Shown one piece after another: positions 1-11,436 of a stretch of DNA of 64,000 nucleotides (position 1 is the stretch's first letter; each line of letters opens with the position of its first letter). A program made the translations under genes and the position numbers. Origin of the DNA: Botryosphaeria dothidea (Eukaryota > Ascomycota > Dothideomycetes > Botryosphaeriales > Botryosphaeriaceae); contig WWBZ02000062.1 in assembly GCA_011503125.2 (NCBI GenBank), positions 3,658,001 to 3,722,000 on the forward strand. Reading direction: 5' to 3'. The notes beneath the pieces are model-generated. The model did no database searches and was not told the origin of the DNA. It saw only the letters and a program-made list of their open reading frames with translations.

Positions 1-586
1 TCGCAGAAGCACGGGGTGCTAAGATGGCGTCAGCACATCTGTCAAACGTCAGGCGCAGAGGGCAGGCGTGGTGGCGGGAAATTGGAGGTACAGGATGGCG
101 CTGGAGCCTGTTGTCTTCTTTAGCAGCACCGCTAGCCTTCAGCCAGTCTGGAACACAGCCGTGGCCTCGATTGCGCCACCCGGAGATGACCGCGTGGTGC
201 CAAGAGGGCCCCGCCTCCCTGGTCTACGTTTTCCCGTGTCTGCTATGCTCCAGGGCGTGCTTAGGGACCTATACAAGGCTGCGCGTCGCGCTATAATGCG
301 TGGCAGGGAGGCCCCCTGCCTCGGTGGGCGCGGGAGAACAAGCGCAAGAACCACCCGCTCGTGTCGCAGCCGGCAGGCCCCGAGCAGCCTGCCTGAAGAG
401 AAAACGCGGCTTCTTAACGATACGGCAGGTGCAAGTGCAGGCCGCGGGACACATCCTTTTGGCTGCACGAACGGCCGCGGCCACAGCCGCACAGACGGAC
501 ACGCGCTGGCTCATAGGGGTCCGCCCGCTCCCTTATCTTGGTGGTAATCCTTCCTGACAGGCCCCGGTCCATCGGATCTCCTGCAA
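1..586. other. No supported gene
   Basis: GC-rich sequence with overlapping open frames on both strands. None shows a family motif, plausible splice pattern or signal peptide. It may be the 5' region of the receptor gene that follows, or the end of something outside the window. Confidence 0.4.
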
Positions 587-1997
587 ATGTATCTGATCAC
601 CCCCAAGAGCACAATCGCGCTCACCGTCATTTTGACGTTCATCGCCGCGCTGGCCGTGGCTCTGCGGCTGCTGAAGCGACGCAAGGTCGACCAGCTGCAG
701 CGGGCAGTCAATGCGATTGTGCTCGGATCGCACCTGGACGACCTCTTTTGCTTGGTGGCTTTGGTACGCGCTCGCGTTGTCCTGTTTCAGCGAAGATCTG
801 CTAACGCACATCCCCGCCGGGTAGGTCATCATAGTGGCCATGTCTTCAATGATCGTGTGGGGAGCGGCAAAAGGTTCCATTGGCGCGCACTCGGAAGAGC
901 TGGAAGGCCAGCGGTGGATCACCAGCGTCACTCCCAAGTGGGTTATTCTCTCCAAGGTCGTCTGGGTCGTTCTTTTCTTGCAGCCGCTCGCGCTTGGCTT
1001 CGTCAAGTTGTCGGTCGTCTTCTTCTGCCGCCGCCTGATCGTTGGTCGAGCCTTTGACATCGTGAGCTGGACTCTGGTCGTCACCATCGCATGCTGGATG
1101 GCTGTCTTCTTCTTCGGCCTCTTCTTTGACTGCGGTGTTGAATTCGCCGCCAACTGGGGCTCACTATCCCACATTGCCGCTCGCTGCCCGTTCGGGTTCA
1201 TGCCCACCATCATCTACACCATTTTGGATTCAGTTCTGGATCTTGCGGTCCTCATACTGCCACTTCCATGGGTCAGTCACATGCGAGACTTGCTTTGTCT
1301 ACTACCACTGCTGACTTTGACTTGCCCAGATCATCAAGCTCCGCACTCCATGGACGAGAAAATTGTATTTGTGCAGCTGCTTCATGCTTGGGGCCTTGTA
1401 AGCAATCAACATATGGAGATGACATTGACAGCAGCTAACCTGTTCATCCAGTGCCACCGCAGCAGCTTTCGTCCGCATGGCCTTTTTCATTGAGGCCGGG
1501 ATCCCAGCAGGTTTGCATGTCCTCCTCTCCCCTCCTTAATATCCCGTTGACCAACATCAACAGCCGCTATAAATAAAGACACGGTTGTTGGCCTGCCAAA
1601 TTATGACGTAGTCGGTATCGTCAGCGCCGAGATGTTCTGGACTATGATCGAAACGACCACCGCGCTCATTGCGTGCTGCCTGCCATCCATTAAGTCGGTC
1701 ATCAGCCCCGGCGCACTCGGCAGGCTGATCGCACGCAGCTTACCAGGAAGCCTCCGTATCCGCTCGGGTCAGTCAGGCTCCCATAGCAGAGTCATATCGA
1801 GAGACAAAGATGTCGAATTGGGTGCAAGGCCTCATGCCTCATCCCGGATCGAAGGTTCTGCAGTGCTGCCGATTGGCAAGCATGGAGGCGTGTTCCAATA
1901 TTACAGCGAAAGCGGATTGAGACATGAACCATTGCCAGGACAAGGTGATAGTTATGAACGTCTTGGTTCGGCGTGGAGTAAAGCGTCTGCTAAGTAA
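587..1997 (+). CDS. PTH11-like receptor (fungal rhodopsin-type integral membrane protein)
   Basis: Seven-helix membrane protein of the fungal rhodopsin/PTH11-like family, thought to sense external cues at the plasma membrane. I place five exons at 587-763, 825-1271, 1330-1397, 1452-1510 and 1564-1997. All junctions are GT-AG and phase-consistent, and the first intron has a clear CTAAC branch point. The product is about 394 residues. Helix 1 follows the start (ALTVILTFIAALAVALRLL), then the family's LDD motif just before helix 2. A long helix ends near VVFFCRR, a Cys-containing loop follows (FFDCGVEF), and the late FWTMIE block typical of the family sits in exon 5. The tail of about 100 residues is polar. 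The start is the first ATG before helix 1. The ligand is unknown. No lesion seen. Confidence 0.8.
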
Positions 1998-2030
1998 CAA
2001 TCTAAGTGTTTCTGCACCTCCAACCTCCCA

Positions 2031-2039
2031 CAGAAAAAG

Positions 2040-2090
<51 letters not shown>

Positions 2091-2095
2091 GAAAA
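2031..2095. repeat. GAAA microsatellite
   Basis: About 14 tandem GAAA units just downstream of the receptor gene. The rest of 1998-2386 shows no gene I can support. Confidence 0.9.
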
Positions 2096-2385
2096 ACGAA
2101 ATACATCCAAAGATCCATCCATCATCACAAGCATCCTTCAATCCGCTCAGATATTTTTGATCCACTTACTAGTTTCGATATCACTAAATCTGACACTGAA
2201 CAGCTCCTATAGATGCAACGAACTTGGACACCGCTGTGGATGATGGCCTACTTTCGGCAATGCTGGTGGTGCCTTCTCCACGTAGGTTGATGTCAGAAGC
2301 ATCATGAACCGTAAGTAGTTCATTTTGTTCTTGCCTTCCTGTTGCACCGGGGAAAAATCATGCGAACATCTTCCCTTCCAATCTA

Positions 2386-2559
2386 CCTGAGAACCACGCA
2401 GACCATCCGTGCTGAAATGCCGACGCCCGATGTCCAGAAGGTGTCAATGTGTCCAAAATAGAATGCCGGATTTGGCAAACCCTCAGTCATGAAGCCTCTG
2501 TAGACGAAGTACTCGGCAATGTGGGACGGCGCTCCATCGACGCAGACCTTGATACCGCC
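2386..2559 (-). pseudogene. Fragment of a Baeyer-Villiger/flavin monooxygenase (EthA-like C-terminal part)
   Basis: Reading the minus strand gives about 58 uninterrupted residues resembling the late part of EthA-type flavin-containing Baeyer-Villiger monooxygenases: a VDG turn, an AEYFVYRGFM segment, GLPNPAFYFG and then FWT. In complete proteins these lie near the C-terminus, where a short helix leads to the end. No flavin or NADPH-binding GxGxxG motif is nearby. Beyond 2386 the frame breaks into stops, and at about 2560 the sequence changes abruptly into AT-rich DNA. The piece is therefore a relic, probably truncated by the repeat block. The family call rests on memory of the pattern only. 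Confidence 0.5.
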
Positions 2560-3149
2560 TGTTTTGTATTGCTAATCTGCGTGTGAAAATTCTAAAAAGT
2601 CATGATGGCATATATTCCGGAATTAGAACTGTATTAAGGTTATAGATACTACTTTACAAGATGTAAATGATACGCTCTCTGGTATTTTTCCCATAACGGT
2701 TTCATGGCTCTATTATTTTGCGGAGCGACAGATGGCATACAACTCGATTTGCGGCCTTCTGCGGCTCGTATATAACTTCTAAGAAATAATAGCGGCCAAA
2801 CGAGGATATAGTAAATAGAAAAACGCTGCCAGTTACTTATAGACGACATTACCTTACGACTAAAAGCGTGGCCTCGGACTAGAAGGCCGGCTGTGTTAAC
2901 CACGTCGATATAAATTTAAGTTAAAAGCGTACTTCTATAGTTTAACTTAATTATACTTACTTTCGCGTTGTTTCTTAGATTTATATCCCCGAAATCCGGT
3001 TATTTATAGTTTAATTTAGGATGTGGATATAATAAGACTATGTTCTTTCTTCTCTACGGGCTGTCCATCTACGTAGAGACTATGATATAATTCTACATTC
3101 TACTTAGTAGGGCTACCCAGGTATATTTAGGTGTTAGTGCTTTAATAAT
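2560..3149. repeat. AT-rich, RIP-like block without genes
   Basis: Composition shifts sharply to AT with many TA dinucleotides and stops in all frames, like the RIP-mutated repeats at the right end of the window. I could not recognise the parent element. Confidence 0.5.
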
Positions 3150-4064
3150 ATGCTAACTGCTCGTTCTAGAGTCAATAAGAGAAGAAAGACCATTTCTACT
3201 ATTAAAATAGTGAAACTATTTCCTCTTTTCATAATTCTTCTACCTTTACTAGTCGTTGCACAACACCCTAATAGTAATGTTAATCTGTGGTCGCGAAAAT
3301 TCGAAGCTCTAATTGGTCATCAGAAAAGAGACGATCAGAGTGCGATGACATCAAGGATAATTACGCCCTGTGTCGAAAAGACTATGGAGTCAACGCCTGC
3401 ATTGCGTATGTACAAATGTGCAACGAGTACCGTTGCAGTTGTTAGAGCAGAATTCGGAGGAAGATTTCGAGGAGGCAAGCTTAGGGGAACTATGCTGAAA
3501 TTTAGAGCCAGTAGATTGTCTGCACCCGAATCAAATTGTAGTACATACGAGGAATCAGAGTGTGACCAGATGCGAACGACGCTTTCGATCTTTTCTATAC
3601 TGGCGCCACGGCTCTGTCATAATGTGGGCCAACAAAAATGACGTAAAATTTATTTCCAATCGCTTGGCGCTTGTGCGCAAGTTCCTGCAAAGAATGCTGG
3701 CCGAACAACGATAAGAGTGGACAGAAATGCACCACCAGTTACAGCTACGATTACTTTGCGATTGAAAGCGTGTTACCGGGTGGGATGACCGGCCTCTCGG
3801 ATGTCGAACCGGCGCTATCGATCGATCAACATGTATCGGGGTTCCGGTCCGGACTTGGCTATGGCATCCCCGCAGAGCATCGGCATTGATCCCCGCAGTA
3901 TGCAATCATCAATGGATGTCCCATACCCCGCATCTGACAGTAAGCAAACAATGCCGGCTAAGGCTCCGTTCATGTGGCCTATTTATGCGACCGGACGGTC
4001 TATGATGTGGTTCTGCAATTCCACTATCACCAGTTGTCGTGGTCAAAAACCGGCACAAGCGATC
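3150..4064. other. Unassigned stretch; one weak open frame
   Basis: A plus-strand frame at 3150-3641 (163 codons) has a hydrophobic stretch after a basic start but no recognisable domain, and its first third lies in the AT-rich block. Short frames from 3671 to 4064 also look non-coding. The last few hundred bases are probably the promoter of the cupin gene. Confidence 0.3.
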
Positions 4065-4780
4065 ATGCCGTCCAGCGTCATCGAACCAGAAACATTTTTC
4101 GTGAAGCCCACGCCTCACGTTCCCAATTCGCATCTGCCCGTGGTTGTGTATCGAGGCGCCTTGGATGACACAAGTTCTGACAACATCATCAAAACGATTG
4201 AGCCGAATGGATGGTTGAAAGGGGGCCAATGGAAGACTTTCAAAACAGTGCATTTCCATTCCAACGCACACGAGTGCTACGGGATTATAAAAGGCAGCAG
4301 CACATACAGGCTGGGCAAGTCAGACCTTGATGCTGATAAGGATGACAATGGAGTCGAAAATGGAACTACGTTCTTCGCCCAAGCTGGCGATGTTTTTGTG
4401 CTACCGGTAAGATTGGTCGTGCCTGGTGCACCGGGACTTCGAAAAAGCGCCATCTACTGAACAATCTCCAGGCAGGAATCGCGCATTGTTCGATCGACTC
4501 AGATGGGGACTATGAATACATTGGCTTGTACCCAGGAGTGAGTTACACTGCTACCGCCCAGTCACCAATGATCTGACAGTTCGAATATCAGGAACCACTT
4601 CCCAACGGCTTACGCTTCGATATCCACTGGTGTAAGGATGGCCCGGAAAAGACCAGAGAGCTCGCGCAAGCAGCTGCCAATGTTCCAATACCTGAATGTG
4701 ATCCGTTGTATGGCCGCGGCGGACCCCTTCCTAGAATTTGGAGAGAGACTTTGTGGGCACAAGCTTCGTGCAGTCGGTAG
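4065..4780 (+). CDS. YjlB-like cupin domain protein
   Basis: Small metal-binding beta-barrel (cupin) protein of the YjlB type; its reaction is not known. Proposed exons are 4065-4406, 4472-4537 and 4592-4780, all phase 0, giving 198 residues against roughly 170 in bacteria. Family hallmarks run in order: an early HLPVVVYRGAL, the metal-site pattern HFHSNAHECYG, a second cupin motif AGDVFVLP at the end of exon 1 with AGIAHC opening exon 2, a short YIGLYPG strand, and the family's closing IPECDPLYGRGGP. The start is the ATG giving MPSSV, 27 codons before the YRGAL strand; longer upstream reading looks non-coding. It converges on the hydroxyacid oxidase gene, 522 bp away. No lesions seen. Confidence 0.75.
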
Positions 4781-5302
4781 TCTCTACACTATGTCAACTG
4801 ATCACATGGAGTGCTCTCCAAGATCTTCGTGCCTTAACGCTGTCGGCTGTGCCTCTTAAGAGGAGTGGACTGCCAGTTTTGGAGAGCGAGTCAGATCCGT
4901 TGATTGGCGTCCCCACCATGGAATCTGACAGCGAGTGCGGGGCTGATGACAAGCGAATCAGCACAATGCCGACGGATGGAGCAGAATGACAGGAACTGTT
5001 TCATTCTTTAGGAATAAGTTTCTCAAAATCTCGGACTTCAATATTCAATGAACGGATCCAATAATGCTTTTGACTGAGGTGCACGGCACCAAAAGTATTC
5101 CGGCAGAATATCTCAGATCCAGACTGAGATATCCACGCACAGGGATTCATTCACAAGCGCCTACACTACATGTACAGGTAAATGAGACAACAAAGCCCCG
5201 GGTTTTCACCGACAGAGAACTATGAAAGGCTGCACATCACCCAATTTGAGATATTGTTGGTCATCAACATGACGTAAAAGAAGTATACCATATCTATTCA
5301 GC
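4781..5302. other. Convergent intergenic region
   Basis: Region between the 3' ends of the cupin and hydroxyacid oxidase genes. No gene recognised. Confidence 0.5.
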
Positions 5303-6825
5303 CTATAGCTTGGCCAACACGCCGTCTGATCTCAAAACCGAGAGATGACTCTTGTTTATCTCGCTAATAGACTTGCAGCTACACCACGTTAGGCGTTGAT
5401 TCTGTTAAATCCGTGAATTTAGGAGCTTACCCTGTCAACGCCATCGTAGCTTTGAATTCTTGCATGAGAATCTTGACAGCAAGATCTACACCGGCCTCAC
5501 CTTTGTACTAAGTGAAAAGAAATCAGAGTTAGTGAGTAGCAGTACCCGGGATTCTGATGAATATAGAGTTCTCACCACCAAGCCCCAAACCGGTATCCTT
5601 CCCACGAAGCAATATTCAGCTCCTAGCGCAAGAGCCTTGAAAATATCAGATCCGCGTCTAATACCGCCATCAACAGCGATTCCGATCTTGCCCTTGGCCA
5701 CAGGAGCACATTCACGTAGAGCATCCAGGGAAGAAGGGACTCCGTCAAGTTGACGGCCGCCGTGGTTGGAGATTACAACCCCATCAACTCTGTGTCTAAT
5801 GGCGAGCAGGACATCCTCGACAGTGTAAACTGAAAGAGGACCATCAGCATGGAGACATGGAACATGGAGATACCAGAGAAACTACCGCCCTTCAGCCATA
5901 TCTGCATTTTCGTCTGCTGGCGTAGCCATGGTACCACTGATTCCCATTCGATTGATCGGTCTGCCGAATATTAGTCTTGCATGAGGGCCGTGTTCGAATC
6001 TGCCTCACCGTAGTCGCCTCCATTTTTGACAGTCGGCACAGGCTGCTCTCCTGGTTGAGGTTCCAAGTTAGGGAAGCCAAGCTCTGAGGGGAATGAGAAG
6101 TTATTTCGAGCCTCATTCAGCCTGTTACCCAATACAGGCAAGTCCACCGTTAAAAACACTGCCTTGTAGCCAGCAGCTTATTCCCGATCAGCACAGCCAC
6201 AGTCTTTGCTCATTGTAGTTCTACGCACGTACCCTCAGCCCGCCTGATTATCCTCTGCGCCGTCGATTTCTCGTTCAGTAGTGATACTTGGATGGTGTAC
6301 GGGTTTCCGCCACCATTTTGGGCCACCTCTACCAGGTCAGTGGTCGACCACGACGACAAGCACATGGCAATTCCATTTTTAGCAGCAGCTCGTGAGATGC
6401 AACCCTCCCCGTCAGGGTGTGCAAGTTTCTGAGCAGCGCATGGAGCAAAGCCGAGGGGAATCGAAGTCTATTGTCCACGTCATCAGATTTGCTTCTTGCA
6501 GAGAGAGGAGCCCGTCAAAAAGAGACTTACCGTTGCTCCGAAAATGGCTGTAGATGTGTCTATAGAGTCCACTTTCTGCAAGATTCTTGGACGGAGCTTG
6601 TACCGGTCAAACGCAGCCTCATTGTCTTTCAGCGTTGCCATGTCCCCAGCTCCATGGTTGAAGTATTCTGAAAGTCAAATGCGGTCAGCGGATCAGCAAT
6701 GGCTCGTGTTTATCTTGTATCGATGGCGCACCGCTGATAGTTCGAGGAAGCTTTGTGTCCGCCTCTGCCTTCAGATCCGAGATGGTCAGCACTTTGCTGT
6801 CAAGGCGTATCGGTCGATTGGCCAT
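5303..6825 (-). CDS. FMN-dependent alpha-hydroxyacid oxidase/dehydrogenase
   Basis: TIM-barrel flavoenzyme of the glycolate oxidase/lactate 2-monooxygenase family, which oxidises 2-hydroxyacids to 2-oxoacids. I read eight exons, in coding order 6825-6732, 6667-6531, 6467-6233, 6176-6009, 5960-5886, 5829-5576, 5507-5431 and 5378-5303; 371 residues. Motifs in order: EYFNHGAGD near residue 32, KLAHPDGEG, FLTVDLPVLGNR, QIWLKG (FMN/catalytic Lys), SNHGGRQLDG (catalytic His and Arg), DGGIRRGSDIFKALALGA and FVGR (FMN phosphate site). The intron at 5961-6008 (48 bp, GTGAGG donor, CTAAT branch) is needed to avoid an in-frame TAA. The usual QLY around the active-site tyrosine reads QVS here, so substrate choice may differ. 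It is divergent from the ketopantoate-reductase-like gene. Confidence 0.82.
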
Positions 6826-7292
6826 ATTCTGGGCACAACGCGAAAGGACGAAAGCTAGAAAATTTGATTCCACACAAAGTGCGTTCGACAGACTTTGATG
6901 GCGAGGTTGTGCATTTATATAGAAGGCCACATACATCTTTTGTGGCAGGGTTGAAGCCATCGAGGGGATCAACCACTTCGGCTCGAAAGCCGCCGTTGCC
7001 TTCAGATACTTTGAACCCCTGTGCACGTTTTATCAGCGTCCAATCACCTTGAGGCACGATGGGTGGCGGCTTCGAAGTAAGGTATGCAGCAAAGGCAGGC
7101 CACAGCGGACCAATCAAAAGAACGAAAGGTTGCCTACCTGCACGTTTCCGGCTACATCTGAAAAATGCCGGAGTGGCATGCAGTAGTTGGCTGACATCCG
7201 GCGTGAAATAAAGCAACGCGATTGTCTCATAATTTTGTTTCTCAACTCCCGTTTCCTTTCCTCTGTAGAATGTTCAAAGTCTATGGTTGAAA
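6826..7292. promoter_or_regulatory. Divergent promoter region
   Basis: 467 bp between the start codons of the hydroxyacid oxidase (minus) and the ketopantoate-reductase-like gene (plus), so it probably drives both. A minus-strand open frame across it (about 6870-7216) looks faintly coding but matches no family I know. Confidence 0.45.
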
Positions 7293-8424
7293 ATGGGCCC
7301 AGAGACAAAAGTGCGCATTCTGGTGGTTGGCAGCGGTGGTGTTGGGACAATGGTGTCTGTTGCTTTGGAGAAATCCGGACGCGCAACCGTCACTGCCGTT
7401 CTTCGATCCAACTATGATCAAGTCAAGATGCACGGATTTGACATTGACTCATGCGACCACGGCAAACTCTCTGGCTGGCGGCCTTCGCACAGTAAGTCAA
7501 CAACAAAATGATTGAATGGCTCGCTTCTGTCTGACAGGCTAGGAAGTCGTGCCGACTGTACCAAACGCGGATCCTGCGGACCCCTTCGATTACATTGTCG
7601 TTACCATGAAGAATATCCCCGAAGTCTCTAATATCCCTGGAGTTATCAGGCCCGCCGTTTCTGAGGGACATACAGCCATTGTACTCATTCAGAATGGTAT
7701 CGGCATAGAACAGCCGCTGGTGGATGCGTTTCCGAAGTCCGTGGTTCTTTCAGGCGTAAGCTTCATCGGTGCGCATCAAAGAAACGGCAGTGTCATTCAC
7801 GATGATCATGACAACTGGGCCCTCGGTGTGTATCACAATTCCGCACTGTGTCCGAGAATGGAGCGGGATAAAGCGGAAGAGTTTGGGTTGATTTACAATT
7901 CGACTCCTGCAGACTGCGAGGTGGTGGACGACATTGTGTACAAGCGTTGGAGAAAGGTGCTCTGGAATGGAGTGTTCAACCCGGTAAGTTTGTCGAGGAG
8001 AAAATTCATGAATCGCAAATCTGACGCTGCGCACCAGATGTGCGCTATCACCCAACTCGACAGTGCCGCCATCCGCCGGTACGGAGGGGAGTATAGCCTG
8101 ATCAGACCTGCGATGGCGGAGATGGCGGCCATTGCTCGTGCAGATGGTTACGACCTGCCCGAAGACATTGTTGATGTCATGATCGATTCAACCCCGATCG
8201 ACTTGTCTTTCCGACCCAGCATGTTGGTGGATGTGGATAAGGGAAATCCGATGGAGGCGGAGGTCATCCTGGGGAACCCGTTGCGGATTGCACGGAAGCT
8301 CGGGATCAAGACGCCCATTCTCGACGACACTTACCGCATGCTGAAGCTGACGCAGGCGAGGCTGCTGGATGCTCGTGGGCTCGTAACACAACCAAAGGAG
8401 ATTCCCAAGACAGACTTCATTTGA
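7293..8424 (+). CDS. 2-dehydropantoate 2-reductase-like (ApbA/PanE) protein, one problem junction
   Basis: NADPH-dependent 2-oxoacid reductase family; PanE itself makes pantoate, but fungi have many paralogues with unknown 2-oxoacid substrates. The N-terminal Rossmann motif is VVGSGGVGTM (about residues 9-18), followed by HGFDI, the IQNGIG motif, the KRWRKVLWNGVFNP block and, after an intron at 7984-8037 (54 bp), MCAITQLD and the C-terminal helical domain ending DDTYRMLK. Exon 1 ends at 7491 in phase 1 before GTAAGT. The best acceptor (CAG ending 7537) then gives an immediate TAG, while the next AG (7542) shifts the frame. Every other part is intact. Either this is a fresh lesion, an unusual splice, or a sequence error. 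It sits head-to-head with the oxidase and ahead of the Zn2Cys6 gene. Confidence 0.7.
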
Positions 8425-8769
8425 GCTCATCGATGTACTAAGCCAAACCAGTTTATCGACAGTACAGAGAGCTTTGTCACGCTGATAAGCCTCCAGATGG
8501 AATGGAAAAATGAATCATATTTGTCCCTTGCATTACGTCATATGCCGTTCCCACACTTTGCTCCGACCTCGGGTTCGGAATCCAATCCCGATGGCTCCAG
8601 GCGCGATAACACTTTGTGCGCGTGTGCTGCTGATAAGCCGCGACGCCACAGACGCTCCTCGGATGCCTTCATCTTCCCCGCATTGATGATCTCAGAGCCG
8701 TAATGGCGCTTGTCCATAATACACAGTCTCCTCTTATTGACATCGCATCCGGTACCCCGTGATGCTACA

Positions 8770-10835
8770 ATGCCCCGGACCGATCGAACTAAGACAAGAA
8801 CGAAGACTTTCACCGGCTGCTGGACCTGTAGACTTCGACGTCTGAAGTGTGACGAGGCTACTCCGGAATGTACGTTATGTGTCGAAAAGGGTGTCAAGTG
8901 CGGAGGCTACAATGCGCGGCTGCAATGGCTGCCTCCGAACTGCGACGTGTATACGAAAGACAATTCCAAAGGAGAAGCGCAGCGACGAAGGTTGCTTCCA
9001 GGCAAGTTTGCTCATTGTTATACTTGGATGCTTTTTGGGCTAAATACTTCGCAGCAACTTCTATGCTTCGGCTCACGGATGAGCAAGTCGAGGTCGCAAT
9101 AGCCGCAATCGACCAGGTTGACCCTCTGCAGGCAGATAATTCGCAAGGTCCTTTTTCGGTCTTTCGGATTGATGAGGCCGACCCGCAGCAAAACACCATG
9201 GCAGACACACTAGAGGATGGAAAAGGGCTGAGCAACGAAGCTCAAAATTGTGACCTGGAAGCCGATTTTCCTGAACTACCCGATTTTGTTGCGATCATCG
9301 ATGGAGAGATAAATGAGGACCACAATCTGCAGCATACGACAGACAACACACCATGTCTAGAAAGCATCGGAACGCCGAATCAGAGTTCGGGGCACTTGTG
9401 CCAGTCACTCCAACAAACGCCCGACTTCCCGTCAATTGCCTTGCAACTTTTCCCGTCTCCGTCTGCTGTGAGCGATGGTGGCGAGTGCGCTGATCACACA
9501 AGCTCAGAACGAACGAGCACGGACGTCGGCCTCACTATTCACCATGATTTATTCTTTCGCCCGACTTTTCTAACCATTCAGGTCAAGCACCTCCTGGATC
9601 ATTATTCGAAGAATGTCCTAAGGATATTTAGTATTCTTGATAACAAGAATACGCCCTGGAGCTCCTTTCATCTTCCCCGTGCGCTTCAATGCTGCAGCGA
9701 ACTGGAGGTTTCTGGCAAATCGACGCCGGCGCGGAGCGCATTGCTTCATGCCATTCTCTCTGTGAGTGCCTACAATTTACAGTGTAGACATGCGAGCCAG
9801 GGCCAAGAGTCAGCGGCACGGAAGTGGGCTGAGGTGGGACTGAAGTACCGGATGGAGGCGTTGCTATTCCTCAAGACATCGGCGGGTGACCCTCTGGTGG
9901 CATCGACCAACGCTGAGTACAAAGAGCTCCTGGCGGCTATGCTTTCCATGGTCACAGTCGATGTTGTCTCTGGAGATACGAGAACATGCGGATTGCACCT
10001 CAGCGGTTGCGAAAGCTTGATCAGAGCTCGTAGAAGGGGCGGTGTCAAGATTTCATCCAAAACCAAAGCTCTGCACCGGATATTTTTCTATCTACGTGTC
10101 ATGCAAGACGCTACGGAATTCACATGCAGCGCGTTCCAGCCAGCCCGTACTAGCACCGAATCACATCAAAGCGGCCCAGACGATTTTGAGACGTATTTGG
10201 ATCCATATGAACCACTCGTGGATGAGACACTTGATTCAGCTTCGTACGAGCTTATCTACGGACTCCCGCAGAGCCTTCTGGTGCTGGTTCACAAGACTTG
10301 CAGCCTCCTGCAGAAAATCAACACCCGCAACAGTGCTACATTCTCACCTCGGATCATCCCGGTGTGCGATCAGCTTGAGGATGACATACTGGAATGGCCG
10401 GTGGAGCAGGAAGTGGCGAGATCGGAAAGGGCCAGGATGGACGAGGGGAATTGTCGGATTCTTCAACACCACATACGTGCTTTTCACAATGCGACGATCA
10501 TTTTTTTCTGTCGCAAAATCCGTTTCATGAACCGAAAACATCTACAACAGTACGTCAAGGCAGTCATCTATCACTTGGAGGAAATTGAGAACATCAAGAG
10601 GAAAGAGATTATCAATGCTGGGCCTTTGCTCTGGCCAGCGTTTGTTGCAGGAGAGCAAGCAATCGACGAATCAACGCGCGGTCGTTTCTTGGAATGGTTT
10701 CATATTATTGAACAACACGGAGTCGCTACAGCAAAGCTGACCAGAGCGTCTCTGGAGGAGATCTGGCAAAGATCAAGTCACAACCACCTGCAAGCTCCAA
10801 TCCGTGTTCTGCATACACAGCTGATGCTCACTTGA
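8770..10835 (+). CDS. Zn2Cys6 transcription factor, ARCA/ArgRII-like
   Basis: Fungus-specific transcription factor of 670 residues. The zinc cluster lies at residues 17-44 with spacing C-x2-C-x6-C-x6-C-x2-C-x6-C, framed by the FTGCWTCR start and GGY end typical of arginine-metabolism regulator II/ARCA-like proteins. A large helical region from about residue 220 onward resembles the fungal-specific transcription factor domain. Exons are 8770-9001 and 9055-10835. The 53-bp intron uses a GC-AG pair (GCAAGT donor), and splicing it joins the zinc cluster to the rest in frame. The gene ends 102 bp from the convergent RidA gene. Its position among oxidase, reductase, RidA and aminotransferase genes suggests it controls them; the ARCA resemblance would fit amino-acid catabolism. 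That role is inference. Confidence 0.8.
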
Positions 10836-10937
10836 TGAATGGCACCATGGATAGCTGAATAGAAGATTGTACATGGAGGATTCAACGAATACTACTTCCG
10901 AATGGCACCATGCAGTTTCAGCTCCACGTTCATCTGA

Positions 10938-11436
10938 CTATTTCAAAGCCGCCACCAGCTCGATTTCCACCTCGGCGTCAAGCGGCAACTTCGCAACCGA
11001 GACGCATGTTCGACACTTCTCTAAAGTGATCAGTATTTCTTACCAAGTGCTGAAAACGACTTACCGGCTTGGGGTCGGATGTAAAAATTTCGCCGTATGC
11101 CTGATTGACATCGGTGTAGTAGTCCATGCTCGATAAGATGTTGACCTTGATCACCTTACTGAGATCACTCCCCGCAGCTTCAAGGATAGCACCAAGATTC
11201 CGGATGGCCTGGACCTGAGACTGAGTCAAATTTCTGTCTTTCGTAATTGTCTGAGCTCTTACCGTCCGCTCATATGGACCGCCTTCGACAATTTTTCCCG
11301 TGGTGGGATCGATGCCAAGAGACCCGGAACAGTAGACAGTACCGTTATAGATGACTGCTTGGGACATCAATTGGCTAGGTGCTGGGGCATTTTTGCTTAG
11401 AACTGCGGTTCTGGTAGTCATGGCGAAGGCTTTCAA
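10938..11436 (-). CDS. RidA family (YjgF/UK114) reactive imine deaminase
   Basis: RidA proteins hydrolyse reactive enamine/imine intermediates released by PLP enzymes, protecting those enzymes. Exons in coding order: 11436-11263, 11214-11065 and 11018-10938; about 134 residues from MKAF or 129 from the inner MTTR start at 11421. Motifs: SQAVIYNGTVYCSG near the start, LGIDPTTGK, NLGAILEAAG in the middle, and RTCVSVAKLPLDAEVEIE, which contains the conserved substrate-binding Arg. The 48-bp intron (11215-11262) is in frame and could be missed; removing it restores normal spacing between VEGG and the Gln-rich helix. The last intron (11019-11064) uses the second of two AGs. An upstream exon with a mitochondrial presequence is possible. 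It is tandem with the aminotransferase gene, a natural partner. Confidence 0.8.

Noticed and set aside
68..547. 159-codon plus-strand frame before the receptor
   Set aside because: Overlapped by equally long frames on the other strand; no motif, signal peptide or splice support.
2031..2095. CRISPR-like array
   Set aside because: Simple GAAA microsatellite without spacers; no CRISPR arrays were seen anywhere.
6870..7216. Minus-strand open frame upstream of the hydroxyacid oxidase
   Set aside because: Looks weakly coding, but no family match and no splice that joins it in frame to the oxidase; treated as promoter region.
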